In this document: piece after piece, positions 11,427 to 20,223 of the stretch
Layout: every line of letters begins with the position of its first letter
Numbering within the stretch: the first letter of the stretch is position 1
IMG/VR virus record: IMGVR_UViG_3300032083_000654
Coordinates: 1 to 26,042 of that record
From: a virus
Direction: 5' to 3' (one strand)
DNA length: 26,042 nucleotides
Notes under the pieces: model-generated
Database searches by the model: none
Seen by the model: only the letters and a program-made list of their open reading frames with translations
What the model was told of the DNA's origin: nothing
Position numbers and translations under genes: made by a program

Positions 11427-12643
11427 TGCCACTAACAAAGCCACAATCAGATGTAATTAACGATAAATCAAGGTTTAGGGTTTTAATAACTGGGCGTAGG
11501 TTTGGTAAAACATATTTGGCTATTAATGAGTTAGCTAAATTTGCTAGTAAAGCTAATCAAAAGGTTTGGTATGTAGCACCGACCTATAGACAAGCAAAAC
11601 AAATATGCTGGTCTGAATTAAAAGATAAACTTATAGAACATAAATGGGTTAAAAATGTAAATAACAGTGATTTAACTATTACATTAAAAAATAATTCTAA
11701 AATAACATTAAGAGGTGCGGATAACGAACAGTCATTAAGGGGTGTTGGTTTAAATTTTATTGTTCTAGATGAGTTTGCAGATATACATAAAGAAGCGTGG
11801 TATGAAGTGTTAAGACCAACTTTATCTGATACAGTAGGTCATGCTTTGTTTTGTGGTAGTCCTAGAGGTTTTGGTAATTGGTCTTATGAGTTATTTAAAC
11901 AAAGTGAAACTAATAAAGACTGGTCATCTTTTAAATACACAACACTTGAGGGAGGACAAGTAGCTGATGATGAGATAGAACAGGCTAAACAAGATTTAGA
12001 TATTAGAACATTCCAACAAGAATATGAAGCTACGTTTGTTAATTATTCTGGAATGATTTATTATAATTTTAATAGACAAAAAAACATTATTGAAAAGTTT
12101 GATAAAGAATACCCAATATTACATATTGGTTTGGATTTTAACGTAGACCCTATGACAGCGGTTGTTAGTTATATTGATAGAGAAACAATTATTGTTGTTG
12201 ATGAAATACAAATATATTCATCAAATACCCAAGAAATGTGTGAAGAAATAAGAAATAAATATCCAAATAAAAAAATAACAGTTTACCCAGACCCTAGTGC
12301 TAGACAAAGAAAAACCTCTGCAGGTGGATTTACTGACATAAGTATATTGAAAAATGCAGGATTTGATGTAAAATGTAGAAATACAGCACCTCTTGTGAGG
12401 GATAGGATTAACTCAGTTAATTCAAAACTTAAAAATGTAAATGGCAAAAACAATCTGTTTATTCTAAAATCTTGCAAAAATGTAATAAAAAGCATAGAAA
12501 GACAGATATACAAAGAGGGAACACATATACCAGATAAGGATAGTGGATATGACCACATGAATGATGCTCTTGGTTATTTAGTTGAGTTTAATTTCCCACT
12601 TAGACGGAATTTTGTTGCAAGCCCTCCTAAGAGGTGGAGTTAA
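11426..12643 (+). CDS. terL: Terminase large subunit
   Basis: A 405-residue packaging motor. The ATPase domain has the Walker A motif ITGRRFGKT (residues 21-29), Walker B VLDEFA near residue 113 and a coupling motif FCGSPRG near 146-152. The C-terminal RNase H-like nuclease has GLDFNVDP near 236 with its first metal-binding aspartate and DHMNDALGYL near the end. Start ATG 11426 overlaps the small-subunit stop (TGATG); the in-frame TTG at 11423 is not needed. Length is on the short side of normal but all core motifs are present. Confidence 0.93.
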   Translation: MPLTKPQSDVINDKSRFRVLITGRRFGKTYLAINELAKFASKANQKVWYVAPTYRQAKQICWSELKDKLIEHKWVKNVNNSDLTITLKNNSKITLRGADNEQSLRGVGLNFIVLDEFADIHKEAWYEVLRPTLSDTVGHALFCGSPRGFGNWSYELFKQSETNKDWSSFKYTTLEGGQVADDEIEQAKQDLDIRTFQQEYEATFVNYSGMIYYNFNRQKNIIEKFDKEYPILHIGLDFNVDPMTAVVSYIDRETIIVVDEIQIYSSNTQEMCEEIRNKYPNKKITVYPDPSARQRKTSAGGFTDISILKNAGFDVKCRNTAPLVRDRINSVNSKLKNVNGKNNLFILKSCKNVIKSIERQIYKEGTHIPDKDSGYDHMNDALGYLVEFNFPLRRNFVASPPKRWS

Positions 12644-14061
12644 TGGACAAAGAATTTCTGCATAGTAAACATGATTTATGGCACTCAAATATATCTAATT
12701 GGGAATTTTATATAAGAAGTTATCTAGGCGGTAACGATTATAAAAACGGATATTACTTACACAGATATATATTAGAAACTCCAGAAGAATATGATGCTAG
12801 AATAAGACATACACCAGTAGACAATCATTGTAAGAATGTTGTGCAAATATACACTAGCTTTTTATGGAGAGTGTCACCTACAAGAGATTATGGCGATTTA
12901 GATGGTGACCCACAATTAGCTTCATTTATAGAAGACGCTGACCTAGATGGCAGAAACTTTAATACTGTAATGCGAGAAGTTCAAATGAACGCTAGTATTT
13001 ATGGAAATTGTTGGGTTGTAGTAGATAAACCACAATCAAATGCTAAGACTAGAGCAGAAGAGTTAGCTCAAGATATAAGACCATACATATCAATATATAC
13101 ACCAGAGAATATTGTTAACTGGAGCTATAAAAGGTCTGCTAGTGGTAGGTTCTATTTAGATATGTTGGTAGTTATAGAGGATATAAATGCAAAAAGAGCT
13201 ATAATTAAAGTTTTTACGGAAGAAACAATATCAACATATGAATTTGAGGATTATACAGAAGAATATACAGACAAAGAGCCTAAACTTATTGAAGAAATAC
13301 CCAATGCTATAGGTGTAATACCCGCTGTTAATGTGTATAATCTTAGAGGTGCTAAAAGACCTATTGGTATAAGTGACCTAGCAGACGTAGCCTATTTACA
13401 GCAATCAATCTATAATGATTACTCAGAAAAAGAACAGTTAATTAGATTAGCTAACCATCCTAGTTTAGTTAAAACACCAAATGTAGAAGCTAGTGCAGGT
13501 GCAGGTGCTATTATAGAAATACCTGAAGATTTAGATTCAGCCTTAAAACCTTACATAATTCAACCTAGTGGTCAAAACCTAGAGGGGATTATGAAATGTA
13601 TCCAAAGTAAAGTTGAGGCTATTGATAGAATAACTCATATGGGTTCAGTAAGAGCTACAGGTTCACAGATAGCTAGTGGGATAGCCTTACAAACAGAATT
13701 TCAATTATTAAATGCTAGATTATCAGAAAAAGCCGATTATTTAGAAAATGCAGAGGAGCAAATATGGTCTTTGTTTGCTAAATGGCAAGATAGAGAATGG
13801 AATGGTTCAGTAGATTATCCGGATACATTTGATATTAGAGATTGGGCTAACGACCTTACTTATTTACAAATGGCTAAAGCATCTGGCATTAAATCAGAAA
13901 CATTTAACAAAGAAATAGATAAACAGATAGCTGAAGCAGTCATAGATAATAACGAAACAATTAAAACCATTAATGATGAAATTGATGCAACTAGAACAAG
14001 TAGGGGTCAATTCCAAACAACAGAAGTTGAGGGACAAACAGTAGTAAGCGAAGAAACTTAA
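12643..14061 (+). CDS. Portal protein
   Basis: A 472-residue protein directly after terL, with the size and fold pattern of phage portals: charged N-terminal helices, LEASIYGNCW-like core (here MNASIYGNCWVVVD near 120), IPAVNVYNLRG near 230, and a helical C-terminal half with LLNARLSEKADYLENAEEQIW. It resembles DUF4055-type portals of marine phages, recalled rather than verified. It would form the dodecameric ring at the capsid vertex for DNA entry. ATG 12643 is coupled to the terL stop (TAATG), with GGAG upstream. Confidence 0.8.
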   Translation: MDKEFLHSKHDLWHSNISNWEFYIRSYLGGNDYKNGYYLHRYILETPEEYDARIRHTPVDNHCKNVVQIYTSFLWRVSPTRDYGDLDGDPQLASFIEDADLDGRNFNTVMREVQMNASIYGNCWVVVDKPQSNAKTRAEELAQDIRPYISIYTPENIVNWSYKRSASGRFYLDMLVVIEDINAKRAIIKVFTEETISTYEFEDYTEEYTDKEPKLIEEIPNAIGVIPAVNVYNLRGAKRPIGISDLADVAYLQQSIYNDYSEKEQLIRLANHPSLVKTPNVEASAGAGAIIEIPEDLDSALKPYIIQPSGQNLEGIMKCIQSKVEAIDRITHMGSVRATGSQIASGIALQTEFQLLNARLSEKADYLENAEEQIWSLFAKWQDREWNGSVDYPDTFDIRDWANDLTYLQMAKASGIKSETFNKEIDKQIAEAVIDNNETIKTINDEIDATRTSRGQFQTTEVEGQTVVSEET

Positions 14062-14080
14062 TTTAAAAAAGGAAAAAGAA

Positions 14081-14791
14081 ATGAGTTTTGCAAGTATAAA
14101 TAATGCACCTTTTGGTTTAGGTTTACAGCAAGGACTAGTCAATAGATTTAGTGGTATACATAAGTTTGGTTTGAATACAGCAGTGGGTTCAAGTTTTGAA
14201 ACTATCTGGGATGGCAATAACCTTTATACATATCCATCTTCTGCAGGTACAGCCACAGCTACATCAAGTGATACTGATGATAATACTGGTACTGTAGAAA
14301 TACAGGGTTTAGATGAAAATTATGATTTGGCTACAGAAGTTTTAACTATTGGTGGAAGTGCAGGAACTACTACATTTAGCAGAGTTTTTAGAGCTTTCAT
14401 TAAGACTGCTAATACTGGTAATGCAAACGTAGGCACAATAACTATTACAGTTTCTACAGTTGGCGTTGCTCAAATACAAGCAGGTTATGGGCAAACTCTA
14501 ATGTGTGTTTATACAGTTCCTAGAAATTATAATGCTTATCTTATGCAAATAGATGTAGGAAGCTCAAAAGATTTAGAAAATGAAATTAGATTTTTAACTA
14601 AAGAAATATCTAATGGTAATGTTTGGAATACTAAAGCCTTTGTAACGACTAGAGGTGGATTTATAGAAAAGAATTATATTGTTCCAGTTAAGATAGAAGA
14701 AAAAACGGATATTGAGTTACAGGGCAAAGCAAGTGCAACTTCTGCTATTTCCGCAGGGTTTGAGCTAATTTTACAAGATAAAAATGAGTGA
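14081..14791 (+). CDS. Probable virion structural protein (head decoration or fibre)
   Basis: A 236-residue, beta-rich protein low in charge, with many T, S, G and A residues. It opens NNAPFGLGLQQG and continues FGLNTAVGSSFETIWDGNNL and YTYPSSAGTATAT, a pattern I recognise from marine-phage proteins encoded beside the portal. Beta sandwich and position between portal and head genes suggest a capsid-associated protein, possibly surface exposed. No enzymatic motif is seen. The ribosome binding site is an AAGGAAAAAGAA run before ATG 14081. Confidence 0.6.
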   Translation: MSFASINNAPFGLGLQQGLVNRFSGIHKFGLNTAVGSSFETIWDGNNLYTYPSSAGTATATSSDTDDNTGTVEIQGLDENYDLATEVLTIGGSAGTTTFSRVFRAFIKTANTGNANVGTITITVSTVGVAQIQAGYGQTLMCVYTVPRNYNAYLMQIDVGSSKDLENEIRFLTKEISNGNVWNTKAFVTTRGGFIEKNYIVPVKIEEKTDIELQGKASATSAISAGFELILQDKNE

Positions 14792-14927
14792 TTTTAAATT
14801 ATGCCCTAAATGTAAATCTCATGCTCCAGAAACAGAATTAAAAGATGTTTTTAAGTGTGTTGTTTGTGGTTTAATAATAAATGAAAGACTAGACGATAGG
14901 AAAGAAGATGGCGAAGTACAGAGGTAG
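14784..14927 (+). CDS. 47-aa zinc-ribbon peptide inside the head operon
   Basis: A short ORF from ATG 14784 to TAG 14925-14927. Cysteines at residues 7 and 10 (CPKC) and 25 and 28 (CVVC) form the two knuckles of a zinc ribbon, followed by an acidic tail. It overlaps the preceding gene by 8 bases and the following one by 20, in keeping with the tight packing. The four well-placed cysteines make a chance ORF unlikely. Role unknown; it may stabilise a capsid component or act on DNA during packaging. Confidence 0.65.
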   Translation: MSDFKLCPKCKSHAPETELKDVFKCVVCGLIINERLDDRKEDGEVQR

Positions 14928-15195
14928 GGAGGTTAAATTAAACAAACCTTTTAGGCTATCTACTGCTGAATCTAAACGTAAAAAGTTTGGTGTTTATGTT
15001 AAAAACAAATCTACTGGTAACGTAAAGAAAGTAACTTTTGGTGCTAGAGGTATGTCTATTAAGAAGAATATACCTGCAAGACAAAAATCTTTTCTAGCTC
15101 GTATGGGTGGTGTTTTAAAAGAGGTAAAAGGGCAAAAGACACTTAGCCCTGCATACTGGTCTATAAGGGCATGGAAAAAAGATTTTCCATTATAA
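14908..15195 (+). CDS. Small basic head-region protein
   Basis: A 95-residue, lysine/arginine-rich protein. MAKYRGREVKLNKPFR, KKFGVYVKN, VTFGARGMSIKKNIPARQKSF and the final YWSIRAWKK match a small domain that I recall at the C-terminus of some phage prohead proteins and as stand-alone ORFs in marine phages, there with YWSCRMW. It probably acts in head assembly. It is followed four bases later by the minor head protein gene. Confidence 0.6.
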   Translation: MAKYRGREVKLNKPFRLSTAESKRKKFGVYVKNKSTGNVKKVTFGARGMSIKKNIPARQKSFLARMGGVLKEVKGQKTLSPAYWSIRAWKKDFPL

Positions 15196-15198
15196 TAA

Positions 15199-16101
15199 AT
15201 GTCCAGAATATTAGAAAAATTAGCTGACCAACATGAAGAAAGAATGATTAATGTCTTATATAAGTTAGAAGAAGACGTTATTAGGGAAGTTTCAAGAGCC
15301 ACTAAAGGTCAATTAGTTTCACAAAGATTGGCTATACAATTACAACCAAGAATAAGAAATATAATTGAATCTACATTTTTAAATGAAGCTGATTTAATTA
15401 TTAATGAAGAATACAACAAGATTGCCAAAGTTGTGTTAGATACGTTTGGCGAAATGCCTATACCCAATAAATTTAAAAGTTTAACAGAAGTTGACCTTGC
15501 TACAATCAATGCACTTAAAACCCAATCATTTAGTGGCTTTGAAGACATAGCCGAAAGATTTTTAAAAGTTATTAATGATGAAGTTTACCAAAGCACAATA
15601 GCAGGTAGACCTTTTGAGGATATGGTTAAGAACATAAGGCAACATATTAATGGGGTTTATCAAAAATCTAATATTCGTGAGATAAATGAATTAGTTGATT
15701 TTATTAACGAGAATAAATTTGATGAAAGTAAAAGAGTAGCAGTAGAAGAAGCTGTTAAAAAATTACAAACTCAATATGCCACAGATAGGGCAGGGAATAA
15801 CCTAAGAAGATATGCAGGGCAAATAGCTCACGATAGTGTAATGCAGTTTCATGGACAGTTTACAGTTTCTAAGGCTAAAGAAGCAGGATTAGAACATTAT
15901 AGGTATACAGGCACTCTAGTTAGGGATAGTAGACCTTTCTGTCAGAGTATGCTAAATAGGGTATTAACCGAAGCTGAAATTCGGGATATTTGGAATAATC
16001 AAGGTTGGGCAGGTAAATCTACTGGTGACCCTTTTATAGTTCGAGGTGGATATAGATGCCGACATACTTGGATTCCAACAGACCCAGAGTGGGATATATA
16101 G
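15199..16101 (+). CDS. Minor head protein, Mu gpF-like
   Basis: A 300-residue protein: a helical N-terminal region of about 200 residues and a C-terminal domain of the Mu gpF-like head morphogenesis family (about 215-300). Diagnostic residues are YRYTGTLVRDSRPFCQSML and the final GGYRCRHTWIP, with paired Cys and His. Such proteins attach inside the capsid near the portal and help head assembly or DNA ejection. Position after the portal is as in Mu and SPP1-like phages. The ATG 15199 lies four bases after the previous stop. Confidence 0.8.
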   Translation: MSRILEKLADQHEERMINVLYKLEEDVIREVSRATKGQLVSQRLAIQLQPRIRNIIESTFLNEADLIINEEYNKIAKVVLDTFGEMPIPNKFKSLTEVDLATINALKTQSFSGFEDIAERFLKVINDEVYQSTIAGRPFEDMVKNIRQHINGVYQKSNIREINELVDFINENKFDESKRVAVEEAVKKLQTQYATDRAGNNLRRYAGQIAHDSVMQFHGQFTVSKAKEAGLEHYRYTGTLVRDSRPFCQSMLNRVLTEAEIRDIWNNQGWAGKSTGDPFIVRGGYRCRHTWIPTDPEWDI

Positions 16102-16110
16102 GAGACTTAA

Positions 16111-16812
16111 ATGGAAGAAAACAAAGTAGAACAGACTACTGAAACAGTTGAAGAACAGCCAACAGAAGAAAATCTTACTGCTCAAGGCTTTACTCAAGAA
16201 CAGGTCACGGAGATTGTAAAGAAACGATTGGCACAGGAAAGAAGCCAAATGTATAAAAAATTAGGTGTAGAAGATTTAGATATAGCTGTTAATGCTGTTA
16301 AGACACAAAGGGAATTAGAGGAAAAACAAAAAATTCAGAAAGGTGAATTTGAAGAAATCCTAAAGAATAAAACCCAAGAATGGCACAAAGAAAGGTCAAA
16401 CTTGGAAAGCCAATTAAAAGATATTAAGATAAATAAATCATTATTATCTTCAGCATCTAAGAATAAAGCTATTAATCCAGACCAAGTTGTAAGCCTTTTA
16501 CAGCCACAAATTAAGCTAAATGAAAGTGGAAATGTAGAAATACTTGATTCTAAGGGATTACCACGCTATAATTCAAATGGGGAACTCTTTACTACTGACG
16601 AGTTGGTGCAAGAGTTTTTAACACAGAACCCGCACTTTGTTGGAGCTACTCCTAGTGGCTCTGGCTCTGTGTCAAATGTGGATAGGACTGAACTCAATAA
16701 ACCTTTAAATTTGAGTGATTTAGATATGACTAATCCTAATGATAGGAAGAAGTATGCTGAATACAGAAAGCAACGTGACTCCCAATCAAGAAGAATAGTT
16801 ATTAACAATTAA
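16111..16812 (+). CDS. Capsid scaffolding protein
   Basis: A 233-residue, highly charged, helical protein directly before the major capsid gene, as expected of a scaffold. An acidic N-terminus (E, T, Q rich) is followed by VTEIVKKRLAQERSQMYKKLG and a long coiled-coil region with EEKQKIQKGEFEEILKNK, then a less ordered C-terminus ending basic (RKQRDSQSRRIVINN), which could bind the coat protein. The layout matches DUF4355-like and gp20-like phage scaffolds. GGAG precedes ATG 16111. Confidence 0.8.
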   Translation: MEENKVEQTTETVEEQPTEENLTAQGFTQEQVTEIVKKRLAQERSQMYKKLGVEDLDIAVNAVKTQRELEEKQKIQKGEFEEILKNKTQEWHKERSNLESQLKDIKINKSLLSSASKNKAINPDQVVSLLQPQIKLNESGNVEILDSKGLPRYNSNGELFTTDELVQEFLTQNPHFVGATPSGSGSVSNVDRTELNKPLNLSDLDMTNPNDRKKYAEYRKQRDSQSRRIVINN

Positions 16813-16838
16813 TTGCTATATATTTATAGGAGAAAAAG

Positions 16839-17684
16839 ATGGCAAACGAAACAACCTCAACCACCATTTCGGAACTATACACCGAAATAGTCGCTGAAGC
16901 ATTATTTGTGGCAAGCGAACAGTCAATTATGAGAAATCTTGTTAGAAACTACACTATCATAGGTGGTGGTAAGTCAGTAGAAGTACCGATTTACGGAACA
17001 GTATCTGCAAGTGCAGTAGCTGAAGCAACAGATTTATCAAATACAGCAGTAAACCCAACATCAGTAACTATAACAGCTTCTGAAGTAGGTATCATGACAA
17101 CACTAACAGACCTAGCTAGAAACTCAGCATCAAGAAATGTTGCAGGGGATATTGGTAGGTTATTTGGTGAAGCCATAGCTAGAAAAATGGACGCTGATTT
17201 ATCTGGATTGTTTACAGGGTTCTCAACAGAGAAAGGACCTGGAGCAGGTGCTGAACTAACAATACAAGATTTATTTGAGGCAGCTACTGAATTAAGAACA
17301 GCAAATGCCCCTGGACCATACTATGGTGTGTTCCACCCAAAGCAAATCTTCAATGTTAAGAAGTCATTAACTAACACTTTTGCAGGAACTTCTAATATTC
17401 CAGATTTAGGTAACGAAGCTATGAGAGCAGGTTTCGTAGGACAAATCGCAGGTATACAGATATTTGAAAGTTCAAATGTGGCAGTTGATGGTTCTGATGA
17501 TTCTATCGGTGGTGTATTCTCACAAGACGCTTTAGGGGTTGCTATGATGCAAGACCTTAAAATTGAGTCACAAAGAGATGCTTCACTAAGAGCAGATGAA
17601 ATTGTAGCCACAGCAGTTTATGGAGTAGGTGAGCTTCATGACAGCTACGGAGTTAAGTTAACAGCAGATAGCTTAGCAAACTAA
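16839..17684 (+). CDS. Major capsid protein (HK97 fold)
   Basis: A 281-residue protein with HK97-type coat features: helical N-terminal arm, LYTEIVAEALFVASEQSIMRNLV, then GKSVEVPIYGTVSA, the ITASEVGIMTTLTDLA strand-helix region and DLSGLFTGF, PYYGVFHPKQIFNVKK, with C-terminal VYGVGELHDSYGVKL. Codon choice looks less AT-biased than neighbours, in keeping with heavy expression. GGAG precedes ATG 16839, and a strong terminator follows directly. No delta domain or separate protease is evident; the scaffold is a separate gene. Confidence 0.9.
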   Translation: MANETTSTTISELYTEIVAEALFVASEQSIMRNLVRNYTIIGGGKSVEVPIYGTVSASAVAEATDLSNTAVNPTSVTITASEVGIMTTLTDLARNSASRNVAGDIGRLFGEAIARKMDADLSGLFTGFSTEKGPGAGAELTIQDLFEAATELRTANAPGPYYGVFHPKQIFNVKKSLTNTFAGTSNIPDLGNEAMRAGFVGQIAGIQIFESSNVAVDGSDDSIGGVFSQDALGVAMMQDLKIESQRDASLRADEIVATAVYGVGELHDSYGVKLTADSLAN

Positions 17685-17691
17685 TTTAACT

Positions 17692-17713
17692 AGGGAGGGA
17701 AACCTCCCTTTTT
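17692..17713 (+). terminator. Rho-independent terminator after the major capsid gene
   Basis: AGGGAGG (17692-17698) pairs with CCTCCCT (17703-17709) around a GAAA tetraloop, which is of the stable GNRA type, followed by T17709-T17713. It would cap transcripts of the capsid gene and lower expression of the tail genes. Confidence 0.9.
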
Positions 17714-17728
17714 ATCTATGGGGTTAAA

Positions 17729-17941
17729 ATGGAAACTGTTAAATTAATTAATAAAAATGGCGAGATTATTGAAAGATTAAAGATACAATATGAGCCTAAT
17801 GTAAAGATTTGGACTGAAAGAGGTTGGTCACTTTATGATGGTAAACCTAAAGCAGAGCCAGTAGTTGAAACTAAAGGTGACCCAGAGTGGCAACCAGAAG
17901 TTCCTAAGAAATCAAAAAAATCAAAAAAGAAAGCTAAATAA
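17729..17941 (+). CDS. Small head-tail region protein with lysine-rich tail
   Basis: A 70-residue protein. The N-terminal half (about 1-40) looks like a small beta domain with KIWTERGWSLYDGK; the C-terminal third is low complexity, ending KKSKKSKKKAK. It lies between capsid and connector genes. A similar layout, a short folded part plus a K/E-rich tail, is seen in the 52-residue protein at 19321. GGGG lies before ATG 17729. Its stop overlaps the next ATG (TAATG). Function unknown. Confidence 0.65.
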   Translation: METVKLINKNGEIIERLKIQYEPNVKIWTERGWSLYDGKPKAEPVVETKGDPEWQPEVPKKSKKSKKKAK

Positions 17942-18417
17942 TGGCAACAACTGAATTTGGTGTAGCTAATACAGATTTACAGAAGATACAGCCAGATGTT
18001 TTAGGTTTTGGCATAGCTGATTTTGCTGACCAATTACAGTTTGCTGAAAATGATGTTCTAAGACGTATTCGAGAAGAATGGTGGGAAAGATATAGGCATC
18101 AAGTTAGATATAAGGACATTACAAAGATAACTTCTGTTGAAATGACCAATAGCAAGCTAACAGATGCACAATGGACACAATCAGTAGTTTATTTGTCTTT
18201 ATGGAAGTATATTTACCCAATCTTAACTAAATGGCGAGACCCAGATACAGGAGAGGGTAAAGATACATTTCAAGTTCAGATTGATTTTTATAGGGATAGA
18301 TACGAAGAAGAATTTCAAGCTATTCTAAGAGATGGTGTCGAATATGATGAAGATGGCGGTGGTACTGTTTCAGATAGCGAAAAAGAAGCCCTGCACAGCC
18401 TAAGATTAGTTAGATGA
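17941..18417 (+). CDS. Probable head-tail connector (adaptor) protein
   Basis: A 158-residue, mainly helical protein with an acidic C-terminus. NDVLRRIREEWWERYRH (about residues 37-53), a middle region LTDAQWTQSVVYLSLWKYIYPILTKW and FQVQIDFYRDRYEEEFQ fit helical adaptor proteins that bind under the portal (gp6/gp15 type). Size and place between coat and neck genes agree. No sequence signature is diagnostic. Confidence 0.6.
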   Translation: MATTEFGVANTDLQKIQPDVLGFGIADFADQLQFAENDVLRRIREEWWERYRHQVRYKDITKITSVEMTNSKLTDAQWTQSVVYLSLWKYIYPILTKWRDPDTGEGKDTFQVQIDFYRDRYEEEFQAILRDGVEYDEDGGGTVSDSEKEALHSLRLVR

Positions 18418-18881
18418 TAGAAACTAAAATAGAAGTTAATAGCATTGAGGTTACTAACTTTTTAAAGAATATAACTCGTAAACAAAAATCAGTTATAGAC
18501 AAGGGTTTAAAAAGAATATCAAACATGGCTATTTTGATGATTACAAAGCGAACACAGAGCGGAAAGCTACCAGATGGTGGTAATATGCGACCTTATGCAA
18601 GTTCGACTGTCAGAGGGCGAAAAAAGAGGGGTAGACAGACAGGTTTTGTAGATTTAACCGATACTGGCAAAATGTTTAGAAGTTTAGACTTTAGAACTGG
18701 TAGATTTAAAAGCACATTATTTTTTGCAAATAAGGAAAGAGAAAAAATAGCAAGTTATCATGACACTTTTGGTGTAGGTAGGAAAAAAATTAAAAGACCT
18801 TTCTTTGCTATAGGAGACAAAGAAGAAGATAAGTTAAGGGCTGAATTTGCAAAGTTTTATTTTAAAGAAATGAGAATATGA
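18414..18881 (+). CDS. Neck / tail-completion protein (Mu gpG- or HK97 gp10-like)
   Basis: A 155-residue basic protein. The end RPFFAIGDKEEDKL and the central RPYASSTVRGRKKRG resemble the phage virion morphogenesis family (Mu gpG-like) and HK97 gp10-like neck proteins, which join the tail to the head. ATG 18414 overlaps the connector stop (ATGA). Its stop overlaps the next start in the same way. Confidence 0.7.
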   Translation: MIETKIEVNSIEVTNFLKNITRKQKSVIDKGLKRISNMAILMITKRTQSGKLPDGGNMRPYASSTVRGRKKRGRQTGFVDLTDTGKMFRSLDFRTGRFKSTLFFANKEREKIASYHDTFGVGRKKIKRPFFAIGDKEEDKLRAEFAKFYFKEMRI

Positions 18882-19321
18882 GTAAAAGAGAAAACATAGC
18901 TAGTAATATTGTAACAGTTCTTGATGCTGTCACTAGTCCTATTGAGTTTAAAAAGATTACTAGAGAGCCATTTGAAGTAGAAGAATTATCTGATGCTCAA
19001 TTCCCTGCAATGTTTGTGCAAAGCGGTGATGAAACTAGAGAAGTTCAAAGTATAGGTGATACAGGTTCTGGAACTTATAGAGGCACAATAGATTTTTTAA
19101 TTGTTGCTTTTGGTAAGGGTACGACTACAAATATTGATACAATTAGAAATCAATTAATTGAAGTTATTGAAGAAACATTAGACAATGATGTAACAAGAAA
19201 CAACAATGCTATAGATACTCAAATTATCGAAGCATCAACAGACGAGGGAACTATATACCCTTATGGCGGTGTGAGAATAACAGCAAGAGTTATATACGAA
19301 TATACAAGAGGAGATTCATAA
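18878..19321 (+). CDS. Tail terminator-like protein
   Basis: A 147-residue alpha/beta protein in the usual position of the tail terminator, which stops tube growth and joins it to the head (lambda gpU-like). The pattern of an N-terminal helix, PAMFVQSGDE, RGTIDFLIVAF, a long helix IRNQLIEVIEETLDND and a final GGVRITARVIYEYTR fits this class. Assignment is mainly by position and fold pattern. Confidence 0.6.
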   Translation: MSKRENIASNIVTVLDAVTSPIEFKKITREPFEVEELSDAQFPAMFVQSGDETREVQSIGDTGSGTYRGTIDFLIVAFGKGTTTNIDTIRNQLIEVIEETLDNDVTRNNNAIDTQIIEASTDEGTIYPYGGVRITARVIYEYTRGDS

Positions 19322-19479
19322 TGGCTAAAGATATACAAATGAGTAAAGGTAAAAATACAATTACTATTACAGCAGAGAATTTGGAACATTTTGAAAGGCT
19401 TGGATATAAACAAGTTCAAAAAAAAGTTGCAAATAAAGCCGAAAAAAGCGATAAAACAGAAACCACAGATAAGGAGTAA
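19321..19479 (+). CDS. Small tail-region protein (52 aa), unknown function
   Basis: A 52-residue ORF, ATG 19321 overlapping the preceding stop and TAA at 19477-19479, filling the gap before the tail tube gene. About 30 residues (KGKNTITITAENLEHFERLG) look like a small folded motif; the rest is K/E/T-rich low complexity. The AAGGAG inside its end is the ribosome binding site of the tube gene. It is probably real because otherwise this dense operon would have a 160-base hole. Confidence 0.6.
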   Translation: MAKDIQMSKGKNTITITAENLEHFERLGYKQVQKKVANKAEKSDKTETTDKE

Positions 19480-19482
19480 AGC

Positions 19483-19869
19483 ATGGCTACACATCACGGA
19501 AAAGAGGCAGTTGTAACAGTTGGCGGTACAGCCATTGATAATGTTACAGGCTTCACATTAGACACAACACACGATACAGTAGAGGATACACAGCTTTCGG
19601 ATACAAGTAAGACATATCTTGTTGGTAGAGGTTCTTTTACAGGAAGTATTGACATGAACTATGATGAAGAAAGCACAGAACAGGGCTTATTAGTTTCTGG
19701 TGCAAGTTTGTCGTTTGTGTTTTTACCAGAGGGAAATGTTACTGGTGACGAGAGCTTTAGTGGTACTGGTATTGTTACAGGTATGTCAATAAATACCCCA
19801 TTAGACGGAGCAATTACAAGAACTGTATCATTTCAAGGAACTGGTGCTTTAACAATCGGAACAGTTTAA
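19483..19869 (+). CDS. Major tail tube protein
   Basis: A 128-residue beta-rich, T/S/G-rich protein in the tube position, directly before the frameshifted chaperone. GTAIDNVTGFTLDTTHDTVE, GSFTGSIDMNYDEES, and GIVTGMSINTPLDGAITRTVSFQG fit the beta-sandwich tube fold of siphoviral tails. It is short for a tube protein but within range. AAGGAG precedes ATG 19483. Confidence 0.8.
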   Translation: MATHHGKEAVVTVGGTAIDNVTGFTLDTTHDTVEDTQLSDTSKTYLVGRGSFTGSIDMNYDEESTEQGLLVSGASLSFVFLPEGNVTGDESFSGTGIVTGMSINTPLDGAITRTVSFQGTGALTIGTV

Positions 19870-19872
19870 TTT

Positions 19873-20223
19873 ATGTCTGACAAAATAGATTATTTTGATG
19901 GCATACGAGACCATTTTAGCACTATTGAAACACAAGTAATAGAAGTGCCAGAATGGGGTTTAGTAGGTGATAGAGCTATATACTGCAAGCCCTTTAATAT
20001 GCTTGAGAAACAAAAGATATTTAAGGGTGCATCTGGAAACGATTTAATAGTTTTAATAGATGTAATCATTGAAAAGGCATTGACAAAAGATGGCGAAAAA
20101 ATGTTTAATCCTACTCATGTATTAGCATTTAAAACCAAAGCTGATACAAATGTGATTGCAGATGTTGCTACCAAAATTATGGGTACTGGTAACGATAATA
20201 TAGAAGATAATAAAAAAAACTAA
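19873..20223 (+). CDS. Tail assembly chaperone, short form (gpG-like)
   Basis: A 116-residue protein between the tube and tape-measure genes, matching the position and character of lambda gpG-like chaperones, which coat the tape measure before tube polymerisation. EWGLVGDRAIYCKPFNMLEKQKIFKGA is typical of the family start, and TKDGEKMFNP is shared with many. Zero-frame translation ends at TAA 20221-20223, one codon after the slippery heptamer, so most ribosomes make this form. A minority shift to make the longer protein at 19873-20399. Confidence 0.8.
   Translation: MSDKIDYFDGIRDHFSTIETQVIEVPEWGLVGDRAIYCKPFNMLEKQKIFKGASGNDLIVLIDVIIEKALTKDGEKMFNPTHVLAFKTKADTNVIADVATKIMGTGNDNIEDNKKN

Noticed and set aside
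12283-12558. Minus-strand ORF antisense to the large terminase
   Set aside because: It overlaps the conserved nuclease domain of terL and has no start signals.
13894-14217. Minus-strand ORF of 107 codons across the portal end
   Set aside because: It lies antisense to the portal and next head gene, has cysteine/phenylalanine-rich composition typical of antisense AT-rich frames, and no ribosome binding site.
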